From: Agaricus subrufescens
Lineage: Eukaryota > Basidiomycota > Agaricomycetes > Agaricales > Agaricaceae
Assembly: GCA_029945375.1 (NCBI GenBank)
Contig: CM057069.1
Span: forward strand, 496,001-560,000
Length of the DNA: 64,000 bases
Direction: 5' to 3'
The position numbers and the translations under genes are program-made. Below the pieces are notes generated by a model. It had not been told where the DNA came from. It made no database searches and worked only from the letters and a program-made list of their open reading frames with translations. Shown here piece by piece: positions 12,814 to 25,052 of the stretch (the first letter of the stretch is position 1; the number at the start of each line of letters is the position of its first letter).

Positions 12814-14305
12814 ATGAATCGCCACACACTCATTATTCTCTTCGACACTCTTGTCATTCTGGCTATCGTACTGGTTACAAGCAGCCTCTTAACCGCGATT
12901 CTATCCAAATCAATCAAGAGGTCCTTGAGCTGGTATAACGTCATGTTCCAATGGTTTGTGATCACCCTCATCTTTATGCTACTCTTCGGTCGGCAAGAGG
13001 GCCCGAAGCCGCCATTTGCATTCTGTACATTTCAAGCGTTATTGATGTACGCTGTACCTGTGATGTGAGTTTACTACCAAAACTTAGTCAACTAGACCGG
13101 GGGTGACAGCTTTACCTAGAGGTGCAATGGGTATCATATGCCACTTTCTAGAAGTAAGTATAATCATTGGATGGACTATACGGACTACTCAACCTGAAGG
13201 TGCATTTCAGTTCCACTTGATCATATATAGTTGTACACGCGGTATGGCCCTGCTTCCCAATCGTTGGAGGTCATTCTGGGTACGCTTCGTGTTTTATATC
13301 TGACTTCTTTTCCCTAATCAAAGACATAGTTGGTCACCTCACCATGGATCGCTGGAATAGCGATAATCGTCGTAAACGCACTGGTAAGTATTGCCTTTGT
13401 ATAGTTGCGTCCAAGCGAGAGCCCTAAACCGAGCAGCTCCTGTTTCCTGGAGGACATATCCAAGATATTGAACGGGCCTCCACCGGATATTATTGCCATG
13501 CCAAGGACGCCTTGCCGTGGGTCATAATCTCATTTTTCTCACAGCATAGACTGATGCTCTTATTTGTGTTGGACGATAGAACTCTTCTCTCAGCGGCAGT
13601 TTGTGCAGCAGTATTATTGGTCGGAATAGTCCTACAAGGTACTTTGTTGTTCAGATTCGATGTCAACAACGTCAACAAACTGATTATTTACTTGTTTTTA
13701 TCCACAGTTTGGACCGGAATATTGATATATCGCTATTGGAACGCATTCGAGATTCTCAGGAAAAATTCTCGGCGAGTTTTCGTTACAATTTATATCAGAA
13801 TGGTGTTGTGCGTTTTTGTCTCCGTAACAGCTTTAATGTGCACTTCTTTACTATACAGATACTACTGATGCACCCACTCACGCAATTTCTAGCCTCGCCG
13901 CTCTGGCACTCTATGAGACTTGGTCTGATGATACTAGTCTGTTTTATCCTTGCAGTGCGTGGTGACCTTGTGCCGATTTTTCTAAGGTTCGATTGATGAG
14001 GGAACGACCGACAGTGCTTATCGGGATCGCACTTGCTCATGGCACGCAGAAAGTATGTTTGTCGTTTGTACTTACCGAAAAGGGACTAATATCAATCTCA
14101 GAGTATCTATCGGGTATGGTTGTTCTGGCGTAAGCCGAAGCCATATGGTTCGATCATCTTCGTGGACGGCACCGTTAGCAACGGGAACAGCGCTTCTTTA
14201 GAGCCTGATGATGCGATACTTATCATAGGACCCATTGTAGATGATACAAATCTAGAGGGCAACGAGGCCAGGAATAGTTTAAAGGAAGTGTATTGGGCTG
14301 AGTGA
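12814..14305 (+). CDS. 7TM receptor-like protein, gene 1 (intact)
   Basis: Ten exons: 12814..13064, 13120..13153, 13211..13279, 13330..13383, 13437..13516, 13580..13638, 13708..13807, 13893..13954, 14015..14052, 14102..14305; 316 aa, all junctions in phase. Seven hydrophobic segments can be read in order: LIILFDTLVILAIVLV; WFVITLIFMLLFG; ALLMYAVPVIGAMGII; PWIAGIAIIVVNALL; LLSAAVCAAVLLVGIV; VFVTIYIRMVFLAALAL; MLIGIALAHGTQK. Family marks are LSKSIKRSLSWY before helix 2, GRQEGPKPPFAFC before helix 3, RWRSFW in loop 3 and YRVWLFWRKP after helix 7, with a hydrophilic C-tail. The plan is that of a G-protein-coupled receptor, but it is not STE3 and I cannot name the ligand. The same family recurs at 19922-27180 with matching exon sizes. 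The long gaps in the frame were resolved by aligning to those copies. Confidence 0.85.
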
Positions 14306-14620
14306 CATCGTGTAGTAAATGCCATATTGAATGTGGTATGTACATTAGTTTTGTAAAGGAGTCTCGATGCTACTGCAATCTGGCGTCGTACCGCACGGTA
14401 TTCATACCTTTGGATATGAACCACATCTTAGAAAGACAGTACAAGGTATCTGGTCAATTTGCCTACCGAGCTTCATTACAGGTTGTAGAGGGAAGAAAGA
14501 CGTCATTTATCAAGTGAAACCACGGAAAAATAGTAGCGCTAGAAGACAATTGCCAGGAATATCAATGCATTGATAGAAATACATGAAAAGGATCAAGGCC
14601 AATATTAGCGGAGATTAACA
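14306..14620. other. Intergenic between convergent genes
   Basis: 315 bp between the 3' ends of the 7TM gene (+) and the phosphatase gene (-). It carries 3' untranslated sequence and no gene. Confidence 0.5.
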
Positions 14621-15987
14621 CTATACAAAATATGGCATATTCTATCAAATGGGGTCAGCGGATATCGATCAACAATGGTGATGTAAACGTACCATTCTAC
14701 TCGCAACCTTCCCTCTATCCCGTTCGTTCTCCTCTGCAGCGTCATATACAGTAAATGTTTGCTCTCCGTTTTCGTGTACAGTCATGATTGAAGCCATATT
14801 ACCACATCTAGGTAGATTTGGGTGTTAACTAAATAAAGGGCGAATACAAGGGAAGCATATTTTTGCCTGTAACAATAGTTGGGTGCTGACCAAACGGTAA
14901 CAAGCTGTTCATCAAACATATACTTGTAGCCTTCTTGCACCAATTGATGCGCTCGAGCGATCAATTTTAATGAGTTTGTGTGATTGAACTACAAAGCAGT
15001 CAGAAAGAGCCAAAAATAGAAATTTTATAACGGACCTGTTGCGTAATATTTCCGCCAAACAGCCATCCAGCGCCTCTAGGACTGACAGCCCAGTTCTCAA
15101 TGTCTTCGGGATCGGACCACATAAGGTCTAATAGCAAGTGTAAGAAGTGCGGCTGATGTTGTCATACGGGGTAATGACGTACCACAAAAGGCACCTTCAT
15201 GAGGAATCTCTTGGGCACGCGACAGAACGCGTATTTGATCTAATGTACGAATGTCAGGCGATAGGCCACCATGCACACATAGGGTTTCTCCGTCGATGAT
15301 CTGCACGTGCGTGAGTGTGGGGGAGGGGGCCGGCGGGCCACATTCTGACGCACTGCAGCAAGATTTAGATAATCGAAAACGCTACAACAGGCTTTCCAGA
15401 CGGTTGCGCTGCCATATTTCTGTTGACACTCGTCTGCAATAGGAATTAGCACAAGAAGGGTCCGTATAAAGAAGAGAAACAGACCATAGAACCCATAGAC
15501 CTGGGTTATCTGCCTGCTCTCATGATTGCCTCTGAGTAGGGTGACCTTGTCCGGGTATCTGGAAATCGCCGTCCTGCGGAGAGTACATAATGGAGAATAT
15601 CGGTGCATACCTCGCCTTTAATGCAAACAGCAGTGAAACGGTCTCGAGACTGTAATGGCCTCGATCGACAAAATCACCCTAAAGAGCACCGTCAGGATCA
15701 GGATTTTTTGACCCCGCCTGCCAACACCCCGACAGAAACCTACTACGTGCCATGAAAATATAGCTAGTTTCCGGCACGCTTCCGCCTTTGCGCAGCAGCT
15801 CCAGCAGATCCCAGAACTGGCCATGGATATCGCCGCAGATAGTGACTGGGCTCGAGACGGGCTGAATGTTGGACTCTTCGAGAAGAATGGAGCGCACATG
15901 GTCGCAGAGCAGCTTCATATCTGGCTCTGAGAGGTGCTGGCACTCCATGAGCTGGGCTATCCACTTGTCTGGGCTGAAGGGGGGCAT
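14621..15987 (-). CDS. SIT4: PP6/SIT4-type Ser/Thr phosphatase catalytic subunit
   Basis: Nine exons (complement): 15751..15987, 15611..15678, 15485..15558, 15354..15433, 15183..15300, 15036..15127, 14867..14988, 14693..14807, 14621..14641; 308 aa, the usual length. Metal and phosphate motifs are all present: [43 protein letters not shown] and [11 protein letters not shown]. The stretch [19 protein letters not shown] plus GWLFG points to PP6 (yeast Sit4, fission yeast Ppe1) rather than PP2A or PP4. The C-terminus ends PYFV, the short terminal motif that in this family is carboxymethylated and binds regulatory subunits; it is encoded by a 21-nt last exon. Introns 1 and 7 start with GC, not GT. 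The gene is divergent from EMC1 across 120 bp. It likely acts with SAPS-type subunits in cell-cycle and growth signalling (family knowledge). Confidence 0.93.
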
Positions 15988-16107
15988 GGTGGTTGTGGAT
16001 GGCGGCGAGGAGCAGTGCGACCTGAATAGACACCGCCGTGGGAAGTCTGCCCCTGCGCAATTCAGTCCGGCCACATCGCCCTTTCGCTTTTGCAGACGGA
16101 ACGCGAC
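15988..16107. promoter_or_regulatory. Bidirectional promoter, PP6 / EMC1
   Basis: Only 120 bp separates the two divergent start codons, so both promoters and both 5' leaders must overlap here. It is GC-rich with no clear TATA box, which fits housekeeping genes. Confidence 0.7.
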
Positions 16108-19100
16108 ATGCGCCTCCTGCTCTGCGCCGTTCTGCTCGTCCTGCAGTCGTGCTTCGTCCATGCTGTTCACAAGTCCGACGTCGGTCTCATAGACTGGTAC
16201 AAAAAACTCGTCGGTGTACCTCTGACCACGACACCCCACTCGCCTGCCTTCCACCATGTCCGCGGACGAGATATTATCCTCACGGCCACAATGAGCAATG
16301 TGCTGGCAGCACTCGATGCCAACGATGGCCAGGTCTGTGAGTGCGTTGGCTCTACCGTGTTGCCGCAACTCACCCCCCTGTCCAGCGTGGCGACACATCT
16401 TCGAGGGCGAGGACATGATTGCTGGTTACTATGCCCACGACAACGGTAGGCTTTACCTTCATGTTCTCATTATCCACCTCATATTGCTTCACCCAGTTGT
16501 TGTAACGCTATCCGGAGTCGGCGGTGGAATCTTGCGCTCATTCGACATAGAGACAGGTGTTCTTTTATTCGAGAAACAGCTTCATCCCCCGGAACTCGGT
16601 CACCGGGCAGACCCTCCTTCCTTTGGAAAGCATGTTGTCTTTGGAGGTAACAACAGCACGGATATCTACGTTTTGACCAACGGGTACAGCTTCGCACGCA
16701 TGAATCGTGAAACTGGAGAAACACACTGGACATTTGCTTCACCGGATGCAAGGTTCGCGGCCCATCCTACCTACTCTTCATGGTGCTGAATGGACTTAGT
16801 TCCTTAGTGATTCATTCAAAACTTGTTTTAACACCCTCCGCTCTCTACCTCGTTGGTATCGCAAAGTCTTTGCAGTCCTACACCCTTCACGTCACATCTT
16901 TGAACCCCCAAACCGGTGAATTTATCACCACTGCCAACATTCCCTCCGGTATCAAGAATCCCATTCAAGATTTCCAAGTACTCTCTCACGGCATTTCGGA
17001 CAATAGTCGGATCGTTTGGTTAGAGGAAGGCACTCTCAAACACGTGCACCTCGTACCCCAACTGGATTCGAAGCCAGTCTCGGTTAAATACGCGGCATTT
17101 GAGTCGTTAGCTGATGTTGGTCTTACAAATGACGCGCATACAATTGCTATCAAGACCGATGGAACTGCTCGTATCATCAAGTTGGTGGAGGATGATATCA
17201 AGGGAGTATACGAATTCAAGGATGAGGTGAGTATTTCGATATTGACTGACAACTGGTGCTAAACCAGCTTCATGACCTTAAAGGGCAAAGAACAACATTT
17301 TCCCGTGTACGCGGGCAGTGTGGAAGAGAGCGGACGTGTCCATATCGCTCGTGTCTACTGGGCTCAAAATGTCAAGGTAATAAATCATGTTCTCAGGATG
17401 CTTCTCTCATCACTGATTCACAATACAGCAAGTCGCATTGGAAGTTTACTCAGGAACGCCAAAACTGAGCATTAGTTTGTTTGATTTTGATACGATGAAC
17501 AACGGAGTTATCAGCTTCGCCGCTTTGAACGCTCGAAGTACTGATTCTACCGACATTGATGCTAGGCTTCTCATTATAACTTTTACTGGCAACGTTCAAT
17601 ATGTGGAAGGTGCACAAGTAAAATGGAATCGGGAAGAAGCCTTGACCACTTCCGTCGTCGCTGAATTTGCCGAGTTGCCACCACCAAAAGCCGTGGTCGG
17701 CGACCATGAGGGCGAGTCCTTTATGGGCCGAGTGATCCGTCATGTCGGAGACCTCCAGGTTAGACGAATCCCTTCTCATTTGACAGAAATCAAGCTTATC
17801 CGGCTTTAGAAATTACCTGCATATATCCTCCGTTTCTTGAATCGGTTTATCGTCGATCAATCCTCCGTCCTGGCCACAAAAATTAATATCTTATCCGATG
17901 AACTTGTCCGCGATGAATTCGGTTTCAGACAAATAATTGTAGTGGCTACTATGTTTGGAAAGGTGTATGGCATTGATTCAGCAACAGGAAATGTTGTTTG
18001 GACGAGATTGCTTGGTTTAGGATGGGCTGCCCAGGGCGGTGCAACCCTTGCTCCTTTAAAGCTCTATACATTCAATGGAGAGGGTGTTGGTGGGAAAGGC
18101 AAGGGCACCAGATCTGATGTTGTTTTGGTTGTCCAGAGGACGGCGCGTAATGTAAGTTTTGGAGACAGTCCTTTACCTTACAATATTCTTACTGTATTGC
18201 CTAGACATTGGTTGATACGGTGCTGTTCCATATCGATGCCGCAACGGGAGAAGACGTTACAGGTCAAAGCGCCGATACTGACGTTCTTGAGGGGATAGAT
18301 ATTATCCCTGGTGCTATGGTGGAGTCGTATATGCTGCAGCCTAAAGGACAAAAATTAGTGATGTTCCTTGATGAATATCTTCAGGTACGCTTATGGTTTC
18401 TATTGAACTATCAATCAAAATTTTCATTTGAAAATATAGGTTTATACATACCCCGATACCCCAGATGCTTACGACCTCCTGAAAGAGATTGCGCCGTCCT
18501 TATACTTGCCCCTACGCACCAACACAGAACAGTCTTCTTCTCTCAAACAACGGCGCCTCGTTGGTTACCAGATTAGTATGAACGACGAACTTAGTAGAGA
18601 CCGTCTTGTGGCTCATTCTATCTGGTCATTAACACTTCGGGATGGTGAAAATGTCGTTGGCTTCGTTAGTCCCCAAAAAGGCCCTGTTGCCAGTTATGGC
18701 AAGGTAATGGCCAATCGAACGACATTATACAAATACTTAAATCCGCATATGAATGTGGTATTGACTGCTGGAGGAAAGCCGGTTTCAGCGGATGCAAACA
18801 TGACGAGGCCTACTGTGGAGACTTCGACTTGTGGGGTCTATGTGGTGGACGGCGTGAAGGGCTCTATTCTCTATCAAGCGTCATTGCCTTCACCTGGTCC
18901 TGGAATGAAATGTAACGTCAAAGCTACACTGACAGAAAATTGGCTGGTATATCATTATTATGACCCGGAAGAGGCTGCGGTTGATGAAGCAAGAGGTTGG
19001 AGATTAGTTAGTGTTGAGTTTTATGAGGGCGAAATTGATGAAAAGACAATGAGGTACGTTTATGAATACGCATGCAGCCTCAAAGCTAATATTTTATCGC

Positions 19101-19697
19101 TAGTTCCGAAGCATCTAGTTTCTCTAGCGCGAGTACGCAAATAAAGATATTTGAAGATGTCTTTGTGTTCACGCAGGGAATCACTGCAATGGCAATGACC
19201 AAAACTAAGTTTGGTATCTCTACAAAAGACCTGATTGGTAATTATGTTCATGGAAGCTATTGTATTCTTGCTAAAGCGGTTTTTTTGGTTTAACAGTTGC
19301 AACAGCCAGCAATAAGATCCAATCTTACCCTAGAAGACTCCTCGACCCACGTCGACCACGTGGAAAACCTTCAAACCAAGAGCTCGAAGAAGGATTAATC
19401 CAATATGATCCTGTCTTATTAGACCATCCCAAAGCCGTTCTTTCGCACGAATACGACGTAGCACATACTCAACGTATCGTCACAGCGCCATCGCTACTCG
19501 AATCCACTTCCCTCGTATTCACTTCTGGACTAGATATGTTCCTTACACGGACGTCGCCGTCGGGGACATTTGATTTATTGAGTGAGACATTCAACAAGAA
19601 GCAGTTGATATGGACTGTGGGCGGGTTATTGGTGGCACTTTTAGTAGCGTTTCCTATGGTTAGAGAGAAGAGATTGAATGGAAAATGGTACTTCTAG
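16108..19697 (+). CDS. EMC1: ER membrane protein complex subunit 1
   Basis: Eleven exons: 16108..16336, 16386..16445, 16497..16752, 16800..17180 (or 17226), 17268..17376, 17429..17758, 17810..18151, 18205..18384, 18440..19053, 19104..19237, 19297..19697; about 1,011 aa. Signal peptide [19 protein letters not shown], then [19 protein letters not shown], the typical EMC1 opening of the luminal PQQ-like beta propeller. The C-terminal DUF1620-type region includes [32 protein letters not shown] and [20 protein letters not shown] single transmembrane helix ([19 protein letters not shown]) and a short RLNGKWYF tail end it. EMC inserts tail-anchored and multipass proteins into the ER membrane. Exon 4 is uncertain: the strong donor at 17227 puts exon 5 out of frame by one base, while a weaker donor at 17181 restores the frame but drops 15 codons. 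Confidence 0.92.
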
Positions 19698-19921
19698 TAC
19701 GCATCTGTATTTATCATTGATTTTATGCACGATGCCATTAGGCGACTTCCGGAGTGATAATTTCCGCAACAGCTTTGGATTGGCATGAGACGAGAGGAGA
19801 CGACAGTGACTAGCTGTTATACAATTATCATTACCATTATAATTTACGCCTTATTGGTAGCTAGGGTTGGGGTTTGCGGATGTCTAGGGAACAACATAAA
19901 TAACACAAACGATATTCATGC

Positions 19922-21420
19922 TCAAGCTTCATGCACGTTTTCGGAGGGTAATGGCTTCCGGTCATTATCTGACGGTAAGGGATCGGGGCCTTCATCGATG
20001 GTTTCGATGGCCGCTTCGTTTGTCAGTTCGTGAGATCGAGAGGCCGTAAAGAGGGCCGAACTAAAGGGCCTGGACGGCCTCCAGAACATCCATACCCGGA
20101 GAATGTCCTAAGGGAAGAGTGCCTTTAGCAACGCGATATTTTGAACATGCGGCATTGTTAATTTACCATTTGGGTAGCAAATGAGATAGCCGTAGTAAGT
20201 CCAGCTGACGGGCGCTAGTCAATTTCAAGGAACACTATTGATTCTTGAACTAACCAATAGGATAACCCAAAGTCGATGAGTCCCAATTTGGTGCCCAGAC
20301 GGCGTCCATAGCAAGTCTGTGCCGAGATCAGAGACTCCACCATAGATCAACACAGTGAGCTTTCAGTGACATACCCGAAGCCTAGTACAGTGGTCAATGA
20401 GGCCAGCGTTAACCGCGCGTAAAGACCGATGAAAAGTTGATGGTCGGCATCAGCAAGACGTCTCAATGTGTCAGAGGACCGATAGATAGTGAAAGCGAGC
20501 CAAACTGTCAGAGGAAATAATCAGCCCCTCAACGTCACCTTCCATCAATCCTCGAGCTGTCCTACCTTGTAGTGGCAGCATGATCCCTAAGATTGCTATC
20601 GCCGCGATGACTGCGGTGATTATGGGCCTGTAGATATAGAAAGGTTGAGAAAAATCTTGGTATCCCTCAACGAATGGAATGCGCACGGTAATGTATCTTC
20701 GATGTGACAATAAAAATGTGTAGCTGGTGCTCGCACTATTAGGTCGAGATGTTTTCCGAGGAAAATATACTTTATTTTCGAGTTAGCGCCTAGGTATTAC
20801 GTTTGACTTCCATACGCACCAAAAGGACTGCAATAATCACTGCTACGAAGAAGAGCCAGGGAGTGATAGCGAGCTTTGTTACTGATCAGCGAAAGAAATC
20901 AAAATTAATTTATTTCAGCCTTACCCAGAACGATCTCCCACGTTTGGGGGGCCCAAATTTACCTGACTTCAGCGCCGAAAGTATGAAGTAAAGCTATAGG
21001 TTTCAATTGATGTTGCTGACCTGGGTGAGATGCGAACAAGCACTTAATTCGATATAAACGTTCGCCATAGCAATAGAAGCGCTGTATTGCATAATCTTTA
21101 GTCCGATGATTTTTTAAGAGAAGTCGATGAATAAACAGAACCGACAGCACTGGACCGCCATAGATCAAGACAGTCTGAGTGACGCATAATGCTAATGGCG
21201 GTTCGCCTGGAGTCTCTTGTCTCCCGACAAGCAGCCCATAACCTAGAGAATAAACTAGCCCCGCCATCATCAAACTGTACCAACTGAGACTGCGAGCAAT
21301 GGATTTCGATAACATCGCTGTGAACAGTGCGGCAAGGTTCAGTACAATCGATAGGAGAACAATAATGTCGAATGCCAAGATTAATGCATGAGTAGGCGTG
21401 GAGGCTGAAGAGGGGCTCAT
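19922..21420 (-). CDS. 7TM receptor-like protein, copy A (splice donor mutated)
   Basis: Ten exons (complement): 21146..21420, 21048..21081, 20925..20993, 20820..20873, 20687..20769, 20566..20627, 20375..20504, 20255..20316, 20167..20204, 19922..20107; 330 aa without internal stops. Exon sizes 34, 69, 54, 130, 62 and 38 are identical to gene 1 or to the copy at 25792-27180. Seven hydrophobic segments and the family marks LSKSIARSLSWY, GRQETPGEPPLALC, FATQ and ILRVWMFWRPSRP are present. The C-tail is longer and acidic (NEAAIETIDEGPDPLPSDN). One defect: intron 2 begins TTAAGT instead of GTAAGT or GTTAGT as in the sister genes, and no nearby GT keeps the frame. It is either a recent pseudogene, a sequencing error or a non-canonical intron. 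Start at ATG 21420; a preceding in-frame GTG is ignored. Confidence 0.7.
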
Positions 21421-23445
21421 CACGATATGCGAGGCTCAAGGATGAAAGTGAGGGAGGAGAGCCGGGAACCGAGGAGCCGGGAGAGCCAACGCACACGATT
21501 TAAGGCAGATACGCTCGGAAAGATCTTTGTTTTGCCTGGAGCGTGGCATATGCCAAACACGTTCGCAAAAGACTCGGACGTTCCTAGGTATTGATGGTAG
21601 TATTTGTAGGCTAAACACCGCTCATAGAACTATTTTTCGAGCTTCAGTATTTTGGGACTTTTGACTTGTCGTTTTCTGAATCAGGTTGTACGATAAAATG
21701 TAGCGTTCCCACTGAGAAAGGAGTGCCCCACTTATTGCCGATAAGGCTCCCTAAAATGTTCTAGCGCCTCTTGGTTGCTGTCTCTACACCCGATCACAAC
21801 GAAGATTGATTGAAAGAGGCTTTTTCGGGCCGTTTTCTTGGAACTAGTGCTGTGCCGTGACACGTTCATCACAGGAACTTAGAGATCTTCATTCGCTCAC
21901 AACTGCTGATCACAGATGTCGGATTTAATCTAAGCCTTTGGACTGATCTTCTCAATTGTAGGTTGAGGCAGAGGATGCAATCAAGCTGGTATCGTTCCCA
22001 ATACTAGGAATCATACCGTTTATCCTTCATAGCGTTTTTATGTGCTGTATTGAAGCCATTTAGTAGCAGGGAAGGTCAAAGAAGACGACAGTCATGTCAG
22101 GCGGTACCTTTAGAACCAAAAAAACCAATGACGTTTGTTCCCATCAGGTTCCCATCGTTCTTCAATGACCATCATGTCTCGGGGCTGGACCGCCCACTAC
22201 GGTATACTATTCAGCAACCGTTTTCCATATTTCCCTCTTATCCAGGTATCGCACCTGCCCCGAAAATCAGCTCAGTGCAATATGATCCAAAGAACTACTT
22301 GTCAGACGTATAGGAACAGGTAGAATGTGTTCGGGGATGGATCTCAAGATTGATCGGCTTCGAGCATCATTATCATCGAAAGCTAGTGACAAGGTTTTCT
22401 CTCTTATGGTGAACAGCTGATATGCCGATTATGGAGCGCGTGAAATAGTGCTCCCCAGAGAGAAAAATGACGCGGGGCATCTTCCACATTGTTAATGAAA
22501 CTCATGCCTTCGTTCCACAGATCTAGTTGGCAAAAGTAAATCGGAAATGCAGAGTCTTGAGAGAAGCAAGAGAGAAGGAGCGAGGCAAGGCGGAACCACA
22601 AAATAAGCGGGGGAATTGAACGGTCAAAGTAGAAAAGAAGGCCAGATGATGAGAGCGATAATGATACGATGAGATAGACAGTACGAGGACGCTTAGCGAA
22701 AGATAAATTGAGGGGAATATTAGGATGCAGCAACAGGTTGACCGGGGGCGATTTACAACATCATTTAGCTTCGATATGGAGGCTCAAACACCAGTGACAC
22801 CTCGTTCGGGCATCGAGTGGCCAATACCATCAACAAGCGATATGAAGGGGAAAAAAGAGCCGGATGGGGAAGGAGTGTCTATGTGTGGGCGTATGCTGGC
22901 TCGTGCTTCTGAAGTTGATTAACAAGTGCCACGCGTCGGCGTCGTGTCACAGTTCTGATAGGGGGCGGCGGTCCATGTTCGAGTGCCACAAATGCACGAG
23001 ATGTTGATGGCGCGTGTGTAACGGGGAAGTACTCCGTTACGGAAATGTACCACTGCTGCCTCGGCACGCATGATAGGAAAATAACTTGGAGCCCACTGGT
23101 AGCAAGTCAGAAGAGAAAAAACAAAGATGGATGCGAGGATGTTAGTAGTGAGAACCACGCATATATCTGCCCTTCGAGGGCGCGGACGTACGGCTAACTT
23201 GGACAACTAGTCTTTACACAAATTAGCTGACCCTGTTGACTTTCAAACCACCACAGAGACACACAATCATGTCTGCAAGTGCCCAGGGGAACAAAATCAA
23301 AAACATGAAGAGATATCATCGCAACATCCCCAAGCATTTGAAGGGTCAAAGTTTTCGGCTGACAGCTACCAGCTATTGCTTGACAGTATGCTTGGTGCCT
23401 TTGCCATGATCATGACTGTTATTTTTGGTGATACTCTAAATTCCC
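21421..23445. other. Intergenic, 2 kb
   Basis: No secure gene. A minus-strand ORF at 22919-23206 has one hydrophobic stretch (NILASIFVFSLLTCYQW), but I cannot connect it to any exon. Around 23210-23400 there are faint matches to the block flanking the other 7TM copies (accctg..ttcaa..caccac), suggesting further decayed duplications. Confidence 0.4.
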
Positions 23446-24535
23446 GTTTCGCACCCTAGTTCGTGAGATCCCAAGGCTCTGAAGAGGAAACAACTACAAG
23501 GCCTCGACGGGCGCCAGAACAACCAAGCCTGAAGAATGTCCTAAGATATCACCTTTAAGTGGGCTTTTTTTTGAAACTATAGAAGCCGGGTCAGATTGAT
23601 AGAAGGTCATCAGTGGATTTTCATCTTACAAATAGGATAAGCTAAGCTTGTTCCATCGGAGTTTGTGGTACGTGCAAGGACAGCATTCATAGAGAGCCTT
23701 TGTCAAGATCAGCAGTGACCCACAAACACAACAAGACTTTGACACACGCAAATCCCAGCATATAACATAATGTGGCCAGCGTTAATCGCGCATATAAGCC
23801 GATGAAGAGTTGATGATCGGCTTCGGCAAGACACTTGAGCGCATCCGAGAATCGATGAATGATGAAAGCTAACCATGCTGTCAAAAGAAAAATTCATCAT
23901 TTTGACAGAGCCGTGATCATCATGTCTTGACATTTCGTACCCTGTAGTGGCAGCATAGTCCCTAAAAGTGCTATCGTCACAATGACTGCGGTGATAGTAC
24001 ACCTATAGATAGAATTGTGGAGAACATATTGAACAAAATACGTACGGCAAAGGATCTCCAAGCTGGCAATAAAAGTTAGTGGCTGGTGCTCGCTTTACTA
24101 AGTGGAGACGGCCTCTGGGAAATATAATCTTCAGATCACGAGTTAATATGGAAGCGCCAAGGACAGTCTTCTTCAATTATGACTGCCATGAAAAAGAGCC
24201 ACGGAGTGATCACAAGCTTTCAATCGGCAGTTGTCAGTAAATTAAAACTGAGAAGGTTTTACTTCACCTTCACCCAGGACGATCCTCTATGATTTGGAGG
24301 ACCAATTTGCCGGACCTCATCCCCAAAAATATGAAATAAAGCTATAAGCTTTGGGTTGATGATGGTAATGAGATACTATCAAACGGGCGCCTACTTCAAA
24401 ATAAACGGCTGTCATGGCAGGCCCGACACTATATTAATCTTTAGCACAACATCTTTTTTTTATGAAAAATAATCGGATGAACAAAACTGACAGGACTGGA
24501 ATTGCGTAGATTAACAAAGTCTGAACGACATGCTA
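23446..24535 (-). pseudogene. 7TM receptor-like pseudogene, copy B (5' truncated)
   Basis: It keeps recognisable remnants of the family in the right order: the end of exon 1 (VQTLLIYAIPVL, about 24500-24535), an exon 7 equivalent (about 23750-23884, WLAFIIHRFSDALKCLAEADHQLFIGLYARLTLATL), an exon 8 equivalent near 23628-23695 ending SLAYPI, and a terminal exon near 23446-23560 with DILQAWLFWRPSRPC. The first 70 or so codons (helix 1 and the conserved LSKSI..SWY segment) are missing: sequence upstream of about 24535 belongs to another repeat unit. The exon encoding FATQK is not recognisable. I infer a dead copy. Confidence 0.7.
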
Positions 24536-24659
24536 GCGGTGACCCTGCGGACACATTCAACTACCCAACTACCCCATCATGTCTGTCCAGACCTCGAAAC
24601 AACATGAGGACTATCAGGCTTCTGAGTAGTTTATGAATTTGGTTATTTCTAGTTGATAG

Positions 24660-24917
24660 TTACCAACTATTGCTTGATGGTAAGTTCAACACTTGATTAT
24701 TATTCCGACTGATGCTTTGGAGGTCTGTACCATGGGATCCGGACACCCTGAACACAATTGAAGTTATTGGACCATTGCGCTTGGATGGCCACCAAAATAA
24801 CCAAACACAAAGAATGTCCTGATAAGGCTCCCATTGATAAAGTACTGTTATGAACATGAGTGTATTTATTACCTTCTGAGTTGCAAACACTATTGTTACA
24901 GGCACTGCAACGGTTTC
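24660..24917 (-). pseudogene. 7TM receptor-like fragment, copy B' (last two exons only)
   Basis: It reads TVAVPVTIVFATQK (exon 9 equivalent, about 24870-24915), an intron, then DILCVWLFWWPSKRNG with a tail GSHGTDLQSIS down to the stop at 24660. It matches the end of the intact copy at 25792-27180 nearly word for word. Everything 5' of helix 7 is absent; the breakpoint near 24918 abuts a fragment of an unrelated gene (MICOS exon, next feature). Confidence 0.75.
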
Positions 24918-25052
24918 AAAAAGCCTCTTCCTTATCTTGATGTCGTTCCTGTAGAGATGCCATCTAATCTCCAATATCTGGTTAGTATCATTCAAAGAAA
25001 TGCTCGTCAAACATATATGAACGGGTATGATCTTTATGCTCAGGCCCAATGA
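24918..25052 (+). pseudogene. Stray copy of a MICOS MIC26/27-like exon
   Basis: On the plus strand the frame reads LDVVPVEMPSNLQYLVSII, then QRNARQTYMNGYDLYAQAQ and a stop. It aligns with the third exon of the gene at 27767-28772 (PDIILVETPSALENQIGVIR, then RNVCQTYSDGYEYVQ). Shared positions include V-E-x-P-S-x-L, V-x-I-I/V-x-R-N, QTY and GY. No start, flanking exons or downstream domain accompany it, so it is an orphan exon carried in by local rearrangement. Confidence 0.75.

Noticed and set aside
22919..23206. 95-codon minus-strand ORF with one hydrophobic stretch
   Set aside because: No partner exon, no family mark; it might be a decayed gene but cannot be supported.
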